Shown piece after piece: positions 16,693 through 24,730 of a DNA stretch of 29,996 nt; within the stretch, counting starts at the first letter, position 1; each line of letters begins with the position of its first letter. This DNA is from Flavobacteriales bacterium (GTDB lineage: Bacteria > Bacteroidota > Bacteroidia > Flavobacteriales > PHOS-HE28). The stretch covers positions 1 to 29,996 of the forward strand of contig SSGN01000144.1 in NCBI GenBank assembly GCA_008016945.1, given 5' to 3'. The notes under the pieces were generated by a model that searched no databases, was not told where the DNA came from, and saw only the letters and a program-made list of their open reading frames with translations. The translations under genes and the position numbers were made by a program.

Positions 16693-18468
16693 ATGTCCGC
16701 ACGAACGACCCACGTGGCCCAACACCTCCTCCGCATGCTGGCCCTGTCGGCCATGGCCTTGTGGACCGTGGTGGGCCATGCCCAAGGGAAGGACCCGGCA
16801 CTGCGCGAGGAGATACGGTCCACCACCGATCTGATCCGCTCCGGACCACCTGGGGTGGCCCTGCACCGGACGGACTCGCTACTCACCTTGGAGCGATACC
16901 GCAACGACGGCGAGTGGATGATCCATCTGCATGCCCTGCGCGGGCATGCCCTACGCCAACTCGGCCGTAGCGACGAAGCCCTGGCAGCGTACATCCGATC
17001 GTACAAACTGGCCGAGCAAGCTGCGGACCACGAAGCCATGGTGGATGCCCAACTCTCCATCGCGGCCGTGCACCTCGACCTCCGTGACTTCGCACGGGCC
17101 GGCCATGAGCTACGCCATGCGCTCCGAACCAGCGAACAGTACCGAACAAGTCACGCGGCGCGCATCCAACTGGTGCTGGGGGCCCGCGCCTCGATGATGC
17201 ATCGCAGCGATAGCGCCCTGCATTGGTACGGTAGGGCGTTGACCCTCGCCGAAGCCGCGCGCGACAGTTTCATGCTGGCCGACCTGCACTACAATATGGG
17301 CGTGGTGTACGATCAGCTGGATAGCGCACGCCTGGCCGAAAAGCACCTCTCGGAAGGCTTGCGCCACATCCCCCGGGTCGGCTACTCGCTGCTCGAAGGC
17401 ACCACCCAGGAGATCCGCGCCCACCTACGTATCCGCAGCGGCCGGTACCGCGAGGCCATCACCCTGTTGGACAGCGCCGAGGCCATCGCACGAAGGCTTT
17501 CCCATGGCGAACTGCTGATCGCCGTGATCGAGGACCGCGCCGAGATCCACGAAGCCACGGGAGCCACCGACCTGGCCATGGCCACCTTGAAGGAGCTGAT
17601 CGAGGTGAAGGACTCGGTGGCCCATGTGGTACGCGACGAGGCCTTCGCGGCAGCCCAGACCAGACTGGACATGTCGCGTCTGGAAAAGGAACTGGAGCTG
17701 TCCAAGGCCGAAGCCGAGCTGGGGGTCCTGCGCGCACAGCGGGCCCGCATCGCGTGGGGGGCGTTGATCATCATCGCCGTGCTCGCCATCGGGTTGATCA
17801 TCCTCTTCCACCGACAGGCCCGTGCGGAACAACGCGCCGCGCTCGCCCTGGAACAGGACAAGGAGCGCCTATTGGAAGAGAACGAACTGTTGCACCAGGA
17901 GAACCTGATGGCCAGATTCGAGACCCTGAAGAGCCAGGTGGACCCGCACTTCCTGTTCAACGCCATGAACACACTGTACACCTTGGTGGAGACCGAACCG
18001 ACCAAGGCCCGGGATTTCATCGCCAGCTTCAGCGCACTGTACCGCCAGGTGCTCTTGAGCCGCGAACGCACCATCGTTCCCGTGCAGGAGGAGCTCCAGC
18101 TGGCCAAGCACTACCTCTTCCTGCAGCGCATCCGTTTCGGCGACAGCCTGGTGGTGGAGATCGACCTGCCCCAGGAGGCCACCAACGGATACCTTCCGCC
18201 CTTCACCATGCAGATGCTCCTGGAGAACGCCATCAAGCACAACGTGATCAGCGCCAACCGGCCATTGCACATCCAGATCACCGGCGACCGCACCCGCCTG
18301 GTGGTGCGCAACGACCTGCGACCCCGCGGCGACGGAAGCCGAGGGACCGGCACCGGACTCGACAACATACGCCGCCGATACGCCATGCTCGGTGCCGAGG
18401 AGCCCGAGTTCCGGATGACCGAACGTTCCTACCTGGCCACCGTACCGATCCTGAACGAACAGCCATGA
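16693..18468 (+). CDS. TPR-containing LytS-type sensor histidine kinase
   Basis: Membrane sensor kinase of 591 residues. The order is: signal peptide (~1-31, ending VVGHAQ), a periplasmic helical TPR array (~50-310), a coiled coil, a membrane helix (~352-375), another coiled coil, then a His_kinase domain of the LytS/YehU family. The phosphorylated His is His419 in SQVDPHFLFNAMNTL, and the ATP-binding part shows MQMLLENAIKHN (N box) and GTGTGLDNIRRRY (G box). The start ATG 16693 is chosen because it places the signal peptide correctly. A -7-like CAGCTTTG lies at 16676-16683. The stop overlaps the next start (ATGA), so the LytTR regulator is the cognate partner. Confidence 0.92.
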   Translation: MSARTTHVAQHLLRMLALSAMALWTVVGHAQGKDPALREEIRSTTDLIRSGPPGVALHRTDSLLTLERYRNDGEWMIHLHALRGHALRQLGRSDEALAAYIRSYKLAEQAADHEAMVDAQLSIAAVHLDLRDFARAGHELRHALRTSEQYRTSHAARIQLVLGARASMMHRSDSALHWYGRALTLAEAARDSFMLADLHYNMGVVYDQLDSARLAEKHLSEGLRHIPRVGYSLLEGTTQEIRAHLRIRSGRYREAITLLDSAEAIARRLSHGELLIAVIEDRAEIHEATGATDLAMATLKELIEVKDSVAHVVRDEAFAAAQTRLDMSRLEKELELSKAEAELGVLRAQRARIAWGALIIIAVLAIGLIILFHRQARAEQRAALALEQDKERLLEENELLHQENLMARFETLKSQVDPHFLFNAMNTLYTLVETEPTKARDFIASFSALYRQVLLSRERTIVPVQEELQLAKHYLFLQRIRFGDSLVVEIDLPQEATNGYLPPFTMQMLLENAIKHNVISANRPLHIQITGDRTRLVVRNDLRPRGDGSRGTGTGLDNIRRRYAMLGAEEPEFRMTERSYLATVPILNEQP

Positions 18469-19214
18469 CCGCCTATATCGTAGAAGACGAAGTACCTGCC
18501 GCCCAGGGATTGGTACGTCTATTGGAACAGGCCGACCCGGGCCTTCGCGTGCTGGGCATGGCCGACAACGTGGAGGATGCCGTGCGTGGCATCACGGCCC
18601 TCGACCCGGACCTGATCTTCATGGACATCCACCTGGGAGACGACCTCTGTTTCCGCATCTTCGAACGCACCGTGGTCGAAGCCCCGGTGATCTTCACCAC
18701 GGCGTTCGACCAATACGCCATCCAAGCCTTTCAAGCCAACGGCATCGACTACCTGCTGAAGCCCATCGCCCTGCCGGCGGTACAACAGGCCCTGGCCAAG
18801 GTGCAGAAGATGCAACGGCGCTTCCGGATCGACCCCGGGATCCTGCGTGAACTCGTGGACCTGAAGCCGCCCACCTATCGCGAACGTTTCATGGTGGCCA
18901 GTGGTGGACAGATCCGCTCGGTGGCCGTAGACCAGGTGGCCTATTTCCAAAGCGAGGGCAGGTACGTGAAACTGGTGAGCACGGACAATCACCGTTACAT
19001 CGTGGATGGCACCATGGACCGGATCCATGCCGAGCTGGACCCCCGACGTTTCTTCCGCATCAACCGCCAGTTCGTAATATCCTTCCCCGCCATCCGGAGC
19101 ATGGTATCGTACAGCAAGAGCCGTGTGAAGCTGGTGTTGAACCCGCCCACTGAGGACGACACCATCGTGAGCGTGGAACGCAGTGCGGAATTCAAGGAGT
19201 GGCTGGACCGGTAG
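18465..19214 (+). CDS. LytTR-family response regulator
   Basis: DNA-binding response regulator of 249 residues. The receiver domain (~1-115) has the acidic pair Glu7/Asp8, the phosphorylated Asp54 in LIFMDIHLGDD, Thr79 in FTTAFDQYAI and Lys99 in YLLKPI. The C-terminal LytTR domain (~145-249) shows MVASGGQIRSVAVDQVAYFQSEGRYVKL and FFRINRQFVISFPAI, the usual pattern, and binds DNA as beta-strands rather than a helix-turn-helix. It is translationally coupled to the preceding TPR kinase, so it very likely receives phosphate from it. It ends 13 bp from the convergent sigma-factor gene. Targets cannot be read from the window. Confidence 0.94.
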   Translation: MTAYIVEDEVPAAQGLVRLLEQADPGLRVLGMADNVEDAVRGITALDPDLIFMDIHLGDDLCFRIFERTVVEAPVIFTTAFDQYAIQAFQANGIDYLLKPIALPAVQQALAKVQKMQRRFRIDPGILRELVDLKPPTYRERFMVASGGQIRSVAVDQVAYFQSEGRYVKLVSTDNHRYIVDGTMDRIHAELDPRRFFRINRQFVISFPAIRSMVSYSKSRVKLVLNPPTEDDTIVSVERSAEFKEWLDR

Positions 19215-19227
19215 ACCGCCCCCCCCA

Positions 19228-19872
19228 TCAGGCCACCAGCGCTGGATGCCCCATGAACCGCTGCAACGCCTTGCGGGCGCGGTAGAGGTACACCTTCACC
19301 TGGGTGAGGTCCAGGCCTGTGATCAAGGCCATCTCCTGGTAACTGTGGCCCTGGTGATCGCGCAGTAGCACCAGCTCTCGTTGCATCGGCGTCAACGTGT
19401 CCAACGCCATGTCCAACGCTTCACGCACGCCATGGTCCGGCTGATGGGTGACCTGCGACAGGCCGTGCCATGATTCCATCCGAACCAGGTTCTTGCGCTT
19501 ACGCGACCGGTCCACCACCAGGTTATGGGCAGTGATGAAGAGGTAGCCCCGGGCATGCTGTGCACGCACCCGGTCCAGCCGCATCCACAAGCGTAGGTAG
19601 GCCTCCTGCACCACATCCTTGGCTTCGTCGCGGTCCCGCAGCTGTTTCATGACGGACCGGAAAAGGTCGTCCGCGCATTCGGCCACACAACGATCATAAT
19701 CCTTCGGCTCCATACCGATCACATCATCCGCACAAGCCTTGGCACCATCCTCCTCCAGCACCGGGGCAGGCCCCGCGGCCGTATGCTCGATCACTATGGG
19801 TTCCTTGGTGCGTGGCCCTGTCACAGGCCCGTACCACGATGCTGGGTCGTTCACGCTGTACATGTCATCCAT
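19228..19872 (-). CDS. ECF-type RNA polymerase sigma factor with N-terminal extension
   Basis: Directs RNA polymerase to alternative promoters. Sigma region 2 is clear (DLFRSVMKQLRDRDEAKDVVQEAYLRLWMRLDRV, then ARGYLFITAHNLVVDRSRKRK), and region 4 is a helix-turn-helix (LDTLTPMQRELVLLRDHQGHSYQEMALITGLDLTQVKVYLYRARKALQRFM). Group assignment is ECF because regions 1.2 and 3 are absent. The conserved part begins near MEPKDYDRCVAEC (ATG 19713), so the start at 19872 adds about 53 residues of unknown role. ATG 19872 and 19863 are both compatible with the -7 element at 19885-19892; ATG 19713 is the alternative. No anti-sigma gene is adjacent, unusual for ECF factors. Confidence 0.88.
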   Translation of the reverse strand: MDDMYSVNDPASWYGPVTGPRTKEPIVIEHTAAGPAPVLEEDGAKACADDVIGMEPKDYDRCVAECADDLFRSVMKQLRDRDEAKDVVQEAYLRLWMRLDRVRAQHARGYLFITAHNLVVDRSRKRKNLVRMESWHGLSQVTHQPDHGVREALDMALDTLTPMQRELVLLRDHQGHSYQEMALITGLDLTQVKVYLYRARKALQRFMGHPALVA

Positions 19873-19884
19873 TCTATCGTTGGA

Positions 19885-19892
19885 CAAAGGGA
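19885..19892 (-). promoter_or_regulatory. Possible -7 element of the sigma-factor gene
   Basis: The minus strand reads TCCCTTTG, one mismatch from TAnnTTTG, ending 12 nt before ATG 19872. If real, it supports the long form of the sigma factor. No -33 element is clear. The remaining 214-bp divergent gap up to 20102 shows no other structure I can support. Confidence 0.4.
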
Positions 19893-20075
19893 AAACCCAA
19901 GGCAGCCCGGAACACCATCGGATGGCACGAACCGGAAGGAACGCTGCATGGGCCGGAAAACGATCACGACAGCTCCCTTTCCACCGTCGGCGGCAGTGGC
20001 CAGGCCTCGTTCCCGTCCATGACGTCTTCTTTCCGGTTCATGCCATGGCCTGATGCGCGTACCGCGTGCGCAACG

Positions 20076-20083
20076 TCCCTTTG
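20076..20083 (+). promoter_or_regulatory. Possible -7 element of the second T9SS cargo gene
   Basis: TCCCTTTG is one mismatch from TAnnTTTG and lies 18 nt before ATG 20102. It is the same octamer as the one in front of the divergent sigma-factor gene, which suggests the two may share a promoter class. Confidence 0.4.
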
Positions 20084-20101
20084 ACGCCACAGCCCTTCCA
20101 C

Positions 20102-21262
20102 ATGCGATACCTCCTCCTCCCCCTTCTGCTCATGGCGGTGCCCTGCTCCGCCCAATGGACCCGCGACGAAGCCTTGCCCGAAAGCGAGGTGCCCAGCCTT
20201 CTTCCCCACGGAACGGGCCTCTTCGTTGGTGGAGTGGGCACCTTACATCACCAGCCCTCACCCGGAGCACCGTGGGAGGCCTGGAACGCCATTCCGGAGG
20301 ACCTGCTATACCTCGATGCCCTGGCCCACTTCGGCGGCTCGCTCTTCGCCGGGACCGGCGGCGCGGCCATGTACCGGTGCAACGGTGCAGGCTCACCTTG
20401 GGTAGCATCTCCGGGACTTGTCGGCTTGGGCTCAAGCCAGGTCAGCTGCATCGCGGAGTTCCAAGGTTCGCTCTATTGCGGTACGATGGGCGGTGGCACA
20501 TTCCGCCTGGTGAACGACACCTGGCAACCCTTTGGAGCACTTGGTGACGACCAGGCGAACAACGTCTACTTCCTCCGCGCCATCGGCGACACCTTATGGT
20601 GCGGCGGAGGTGGAAACGGCTATCTGTTCCGCATCAGCGCCGGTGCAACGGACTGGACCCCCGTACCCGTGGACGTGGTGGCCGGTCTCTCCATCGAGTT
20701 CACCGACATCATCGAGGTACCCGGTGCGCTCGTGGCGGGTGGTACCATGGGTACGTACCGCAGCACCGATCATGGGGCGAGCTGGACCTGGACCGCAGGC
20801 CCGGCCGCCGTGGTGAAATTCACCTGGTGGAACGATGTGCTGATCGCTTCGCGCACAGGTGGCTCCACCCGCTGGTTCCGATCCAACAACGACGGCCTTT
20901 CCTGGGAAGTGTTCAGCGAGACCGCATTGAGCTTCGCCCATGTGCTGTACAACGGACGGTTCTACTCCGGCCAACTGGATGGTCTGTGGTACATGGAGAA
21001 CCTACCCACGGCCGTGAACGATCCGGAGCCCAACGCTTTCGAGCTCTTCCCCAACCCTGCGCAGGAGCGGATCACCCTCCGAACGCAAGAGGCCATGCCC
21101 GCCTCGTTCCGGGTCCTGGACCCCTTGGGCCGCACCGTGCTCTCCGGCATTACGCACGGCGTATCGGAGACCATCGACATCAGCCATCTCCCGGCCGGCC
21201 CTTATACTCTGTTCTTGTCGACCAGGATCGGCAACCGGACCATGCCGTTCGTGATCCAATGA
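20102..21262 (+). CDS. Secreted protein with beta-propeller-like repeats and T9SS sorting tail
   Basis: A 386-residue exported protein. The signal peptide MRYLLLPLLLMAVPCSAQ fixes the start at ATG 20102. The mature part has repeated G-G-x-L-F/Y-x-G-T-x-G-G blocks (FGGSLFAGTGGAAMYR, FQGSLYCGTMGGGTFR) and GTYRSTDHGASWTW, resembling the Asp-box repeats of sialidase/photosystem-stability-type beta-propellers. The C-terminal ~80 residues are a T9SS type A sorting domain (FELFPNPAQERITL, FRVLDPLGRTVLSG, IDISHLPAGPYTLFL, final PFVIQ). Predicted to be exported by T9SS to the cell surface. Function unknown. Confidence 0.87.
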   Translation: MRYLLLPLLLMAVPCSAQWTRDEALPESEVPSLLPHGTGLFVGGVGTLHHQPSPGAPWEAWNAIPEDLLYLDALAHFGGSLFAGTGGAAMYRCNGAGSPWVASPGLVGLGSSQVSCIAEFQGSLYCGTMGGGTFRLVNDTWQPFGALGDDQANNVYFLRAIGDTLWCGGGGNGYLFRISAGATDWTPVPVDVVAGLSIEFTDIIEVPGALVAGGTMGTYRSTDHGASWTWTAGPAAVVKFTWWNDVLIASRTGGSTRWFRSNNDGLSWEVFSETALSFAHVLYNGRFYSGQLDGLWYMENLPTAVNDPEPNAFELFPNPAQERITLRTQEAMPASFRVLDPLGRTVLSGITHGVSETIDISHLPAGPYTLFLSTRIGNRTMPFVIQ

Positions 21263-21400
21263 CGGCGGACCGCTTGCACGGCTTGGCGCGACATCCGCGC
21301 CATCCGAACAAGCGTATGGAACGTGTACGCCACCGACCACATGTCGATCAGGCGGCGTGCGCATCCTATTTCCGTGGTCCGCACGATCATGCACCAATGC

Positions 21401-21426
21401 ACATAGGGGCCGTGGGGCCCCTATGT
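21401..21426. terminator. Hairpin between convergent genes, possible bidirectional terminator
   Basis: ACATAGGGGCC (21401-21411) and GGCCCCTATGT (21416-21426) form an 11-bp perfect stem around the loop GTGG. It sits between the stop of the plus-strand T9SS cargo gene (21262) and the stop of the minus-strand PepSY-like gene (21449), a natural place for a shared terminator. There is no T-run on either side, so intrinsic termination is not assured. Confidence 0.55.
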
Positions 21427-21448
21427 CCGTTCCGCAATATGCTGCGGA

Positions 21449-21910
21449 TCAATCGGCCTGCTTCTGCAACTGTTTGCCGTTCGCGTCATACGCCACCTTC
21501 CACTCCTGATAGCCTTTCATCTTCAACTCCACGATGTACGACACGGTGCCATTCAAGGTGATCCGCTCGGTATCGTCGATCCGGTAGCCGGGGAACTCCG
21601 CCGCGATGGCCTTGGTGACGGCCGTCGGCAGGTCGCTGGAGGAGATCTCCTCCTCGTGGCGGATCAGTTTGCCGGTGGCATCGTACCACGCCTCATGGTC
21701 GGTGAAGAAGAGGCCGATCTCGAACTCCACTTTGTACTGATCGCCGGACAACTTCCACTCCACATCCATGGCCATGGGGTGCGCCTTCTCGAAAGCGGTG
21801 CGAACAGCCTCGGGCACTTGTGCGGAGGGCAGTTTCTGCGCGGAGGCGGTCGGCGCGATCCCCAGGATGGACGCCACCAGGGCGACGATGTATGACTTGA
21901 TGTTCTTCAT
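21449..21910 (-). CDS. PepSY-like (DUF2874) periplasmic protein
   Basis: A 153-residue exported protein with signal peptide MKNIKSYIVALVASILGIAPTASAQ. The mature part carries two copies of a small alpha-beta unit: VPEAVRTAFEKAHPMAMDVEWKLSGDQYKVEFEI with EAWYDATGKLIRHE, then LPTAVTKAIAAEFPGYRIDDTERI with YIVELK and KVAYDANGKQL. This twofold pattern is typical of PepSY-like DUF2874 proteins in Bacteroidota, commonly near OmpR/kinase pairs. The molecular function is not known; a periplasmic inhibitory or sensing role is often proposed. It is preceded by a direct-repeat pair that also occurs before the response-regulator gene (see 21947-21967), so the HK/RR pair upstream may control it. Confidence 0.85.
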   Translation of the reverse strand: MKNIKSYIVALVASILGIAPTASAQKLPSAQVPEAVRTAFEKAHPMAMDVEWKLSGDQYKVEFEIGLFFTDHEAWYDATGKLIRHEEEISSSDLPTAVTKAIAAEFPGYRIDDTERITLNGTVSYIVELKMKGYQEWKVAYDANGKQLQKQAD

Positions 21911-21946
21911 GTCCGTTCGTGTTTATGGGTACGAAGTGAAGACATG

Positions 21947-21967
21947 ATCCGGGAAAGGATCGGGAAT
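21947..21967 (-). promoter_or_regulatory. Direct-repeat box upstream of the PepSY-like gene, candidate OmpR-regulator site
   Basis: Plus-strand GGGAA occurs at 21951-21955 and 21962-21966, exactly 11 bp apart, each preceded by C (CGGGAA). On the sense strand of the gene this reads TTCCCGATCC-TTTCCCGG. The boxes lie about 40-56 nt upstream of the start codon. The same motif recurs before the response-regulator gene. OmpR-family proteins usually bind tandem direct repeats about one helical turn apart. Confidence 0.55.
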
Positions 21968-22112
21968 TCATACACCCCGTGCATTCTCCCCGAAACGATT
22001 TGGACGGTATTGCTTCCGCCCCATGGTGGTACAGGACACAGCGCGCCATGGGCGAGGTACGTGTACCGATGGATCCGCTATACGCGGCCACCACCACGCA
22101 CACCCGACGACC

Positions 22113-23366
22113 TTAGGCGCGCTCCAACCGGAAGTGGTGCGCCTTGTCGAAATGGTAGGTGAGGCGCAACCCGTACAAACCGGCGATGGCCTTGGCGATG
22201 GCCAGCCCCAGTCCCGTTCCGGACGTGCTCGTGGTCACCTTGTGGAAACGATCGAAGATGCGTGCTGCATCCAACGGCACGTCGGCGCCGGTATTCGAGA
22301 CCCGCAGCCCGAGGGCGGTGACCTGTACCCAAACCCCTCCACCATGCACGTTATGGGCAATGGCGTTCTTCACCAGGTTGTTCAACAGGGTCCGGGCCAG
22401 CCCGGGATCCATACGCCATACCAAAGAATTCTCCAGTTCCACCTGCATCTCCACGCCACGATGCGATGCCAGGTCGGCGAACTCGTCCACCACCTCCTGC
22501 GCCAGTACGCCCATATCCACCTCACGTTCATCAAGGAACTGCCGGTTCTCGATGCGGGCCAACAACAACAGGGATCGGTTCAGGCGGGTGAGCCGCTCGA
22601 GGATCACGATCACCTCGCCGATCGCGGCCATACGTTGCCCTTCATCCGCTCCTTCTTCGGCCAGCAACTCCAACTTGTTGATCGCAATGGCCAGCGGCGT
22701 TTGAAGTTCGTGCGCCGCGTTCTCCGTGAACGCCCGTTGCTGGGCATACGCCTCATTGGCGTGTCCCACCAGACCGCGTGCCGCCGCGTTCAACTCCTTG
22801 AACTCGTGTACCGTGGTGGGCACCTCGGCGAACCCACCTCCTGTACCCAGACGGAACCCCTTGAGCTGCGCGAGGATCCCATGGAAAGGCCTCCAGACCT
22901 TGCGAAGTACCAACCGGTGCACCACCACGATGGTGACCAGCACCAACAGGTACAGGCCCACCAGGGCCCAGAGCAGGTCTTCCAGGAGGTCGTCCTCTTC
23001 CAGTGTGCTGGCGAACACCTGGAGCCGGTAGCGCCTTCCTTCATGCTTGAAGCCACTGGTCATCAACCGTACGAGCTCCTGGCCATGCTCGCTGGGCACA
23101 TGGATCAGGGTATCGCTGAAGGACTTCTTCACCTTATGATCCGAAGGCATCACCGCGAAACCGTGAAGGCCCAGGTCCCGCACCTGAAGTAAGGTGCTGT
23201 CCGTCCGCAAGCGATGCAGGATCATGCTCTGCTGGTCCTCCAGGCCTTCATCGATGCTGTCCAGCACCGATCCACGGACCACGAAGAAGAACACCGTGGA
23301 CCACACCGCCAACACCAACAAGAGCGCCACGGAGAGGTGGAGCAACGACCGATCGAGCAACCTCAT
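22113..23366 (-). CDS. Two-component sensor histidine kinase
   Basis: Membrane kinase of 417 residues paired with the adjacent regulator. Membrane helix 1 spans ~9-31, a periplasmic domain of about 100 residues follows, then membrane helix 2 (~132-152). The H box is FTENAAHELQTPLAI with phosphorylated His219. The ATP-binding domain has N-box LVKNAIAHN (Asn334) and G-box SGTGLGLAIAKAIA. H-E-L-Q-T-P, rather than the usual H-E-L-R-T-P, is a variant seen in Bacteroidota. The gene starts within the regulator's stop (4-nt overlap), so the pair is co-translated. The periplasmic part shows no named domain. A 202-bp gap separates it from the PepSY-like gene downstream. Confidence 0.95.
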   Translation of the reverse strand: MRLLDRSLLHLSVALLLVLAVWSTVFFFVVRGSVLDSIDEGLEDQQSMILHRLRTDSTLLQVRDLGLHGFAVMPSDHKVKKSFSDTLIHVPSEHGQELVRLMTSGFKHEGRRYRLQVFASTLEEDDLLEDLLWALVGLYLLVLVTIVVVHRLVLRKVWRPFHGILAQLKGFRLGTGGGFAEVPTTVHEFKELNAAARGLVGHANEAYAQQRAFTENAAHELQTPLAIAINKLELLAEEGADEGQRMAAIGEVIVILERLTRLNRSLLLLARIENRQFLDEREVDMGVLAQEVVDEFADLASHRGVEMQVELENSLVWRMDPGLARTLLNNLVKNAIAHNVHGGGVWVQVTALGLRVSNTGADVPLDAARIFDRFHKVTTSTSGTGLGLAIAKAIAGLYGLRLTYHFDKAHHFRLERA

Positions 23367-24040
23367 GGCACCACCAGCTTGTAGCCGATCCCGTATACGG
23401 CCTGGATCTCCACATCGGCCCCCGCCTGTTTCAACTTCCGACGAAGGTTCTTGATCTGCGAGTAGACGAAATCGAGGTCCGCACCATCGTCCGCATGGTC
23501 GCCCCAGACATGCTCGGCCAAGGATCCGCGCGACACCAAGCGCCCTTGGTTAAGGAGGAAATAAGTGAGCATATCGAACTCCTTCCGATTCAACCCAAGC
23601 TCCGAACCGTTCACCTGTACCGAGCGCTCATTCACGTTCAAGCGCACGTTCCCACCGGTGATGGCCTCATCACCCCCAAGGGCCTTACGCCGCAACACCG
23701 ACCGTACGCGGGCGTTCAACTCCGCAATATGGAAGGGCTTGGTGAGGTAATCATCGGCACCCAGGTCAAGCCCGGCCAGCTTGTCATCCAACGAATCCTT
23801 GGCGGAGATGATGATGACGTTGGCCGATCGCCCTGACGCCTTGAGCTCCCGCAGCACATCCAAGCCACTGCCACCCGGCAACATGATATCGAGCAGGATA
23901 CAATCGTACGTGTGGTCAGCGATCCGTGCGAGGGCCGTGCGGTGATCGGCGGCCGATTCCACCACGTACTTCTCACGTTGGAGGGAGCGCACCAGCACCT
24001 CCGCCAACTCGGGCTCGTCTTCGATCACCAAGACCTTCAC
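23363..24040 (-). CDS. OmpR/PhoB-family response regulator
   Basis: DNA-binding regulator of 225 residues. The receiver domain has Glu7/Asp8 and Glu9 in VIEDEPE, phosphorylated Asp51 in LLDIMLPGGSGLD, Ser79 in IIISAKD and Lys101 in YLTKPF. A linker leads to the winged helix of the OmpR type (LGLNRKEFDMLTYFLLNQGRLVSRGSLAEHVWG, then QIKNLRRKLKQAG and VYGIGYKLV). The start is GTG at 24040; the nearby ATG at 24042 is out of frame. A perfect -7 element, TAGCTTTG, ends 4 nt before this GTG, so the transcript may be leaderless. Three phased GGGAA boxes just upstream suggest autoregulation. Confidence 0.95.
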   Translation of the reverse strand: MKVLVIEDEPELAEVLVRSLQREKYVVESAADHRTALARIADHTYDCILLDIMLPGGSGLDVLRELKASGRSANVIIISAKDSLDDKLAGLDLGADDYLTKPFHIAELNARVRSVLRRKALGGDEAITGGNVRLNVNERSVQVNGSELGLNRKEFDMLTYFLLNQGRLVSRGSLAEHVWGDHADDGADLDFVYSQIKNLRRKLKQAGADVEIQAVYGIGYKLVVP

Positions 24041-24044
24041 ATGC

Positions 24045-24080
24045 CAAAGCTATCGGGAACAATCGGGAAGGATATGGGAA
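24045..24080 (-). promoter_or_regulatory. Promoter and triple GGGAA box of the OmpR-type regulator
   Basis: On the minus strand, TAGCTTTG (24052 down to 24045) is a perfect TAnnTTTG, 4 nt before the GTG start. Directly upstream, plus-strand GGGAA lies at 24055-24059, 24065-24069 and 24076-24080 (spacings 10 and 11 bp), so sense-strand TTCCC faces the gene three times, twice as TTCCCGAT. Two copies with the same orientation and 11-bp phase precede the PepSY-like gene. Placement next to -7 suits an activator site or autoregulation. Confidence 0.6.
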
Positions 24081-24096
24081 GAACCGGAGTCCCGCA

Positions 24097-24678
24097 TCAC
24101 GCGGCACACTCGTGCTCCGGACAATCCGCCCTCAACTCCTGCACGGGTAAATCCTTCCTCAGCAACAGGCAGTGGTGTCGCTTGTCGCGGTCGCCACGGT
24201 AATGGCGGCAGGTCCAGCACATGCGCTGCACCTGTACCTCACCGCTTCGCACCAGGGCTTCGAGCAGTTCCATGGAGGCCAGCAGCAGCGCGTTCTTACG
24301 GGCATCGCTCAGGGCGGCCATAGCGGGTGCGAGCGGTGGTGTGTCGTGGGTGAGCTTGCGACCGGCGGCGCGTAGGTGCAGGGCGTGGCTGCGGCCATCC
24401 CCGGTCCCGGCCTTGCGGTCCACATAGCCCTGTTCCACCAACGCCTTCACGCTCTCGCTCACCGTGGGCTTGCCGATCTGCAGCTCCTCCGCCAGCATGG
24501 CCACACCGACCTGTTGCTCGGGATGTGCGGCGATGAAACCGAGGATACGCAGTTGCAGCGCGCTGAGGCCCACATCGGTGGCCTGCCTCCATCGCATGGC
24601 GCGCGCTACTTCACCAAGGCGTTCAAGCACTTGGGCCAGGTGCTCATCGGGTGTGTTCGCCATGCGGGTCTTCTTCAT
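24097..24678 (-). CDS. MarR-type regulator with C-terminal Cys/His cluster
   Basis: A winged-helix regulator of 193 residues from ATG 24678. The N-terminal ~130 residues follow the MarR fold (LSALQLRILGFIAAHPEQQVG, MLAEELQIGKPTVSESVKALVEQGYVDRKAG, then the wing GDGRSHALHL). The last ~45 residues carry MCWTCRHYRGDRDKRHHC and DCPEHEC: a CxxC, HHC and CxxxxC arrangement that could bind a metal or act as a redox switch. Such tails are known in a MarR subgroup but are not characterised well. The start is uncertain: ATG 24663, or GTG 24726 lying 4 nt after the previous stop, are alternatives. It is the last gene of the CxxC/thioredoxin operon. Confidence 0.85.
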   Translation of the reverse strand: MKKTRMANTPDEHLAQVLERLGEVARAMRWRQATDVGLSALQLRILGFIAAHPEQQVGVAMLAEELQIGKPTVSESVKALVEQGYVDRKAGTGDGRSHALHLRAAGRKLTHDTPPLAPAMAALSDARKNALLLASMELLEALVRSGEVQVQRMCWTCRHYRGDRDKRHHCLLLRKDLPVQELRADCPEHECAA

Positions 24679-24730
24679 CACGAAGCGGAACCCGGACGTT
24701 CCGGGCTCCGCCTCGCGAAAGTACACGGTC

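Noticed and set aside
15858..17060. 400-codon open frame on the minus strand opposite fbp and the TPR kinase
   Set aside because: It spans two good genes on the other strand and has no recognisable domain.
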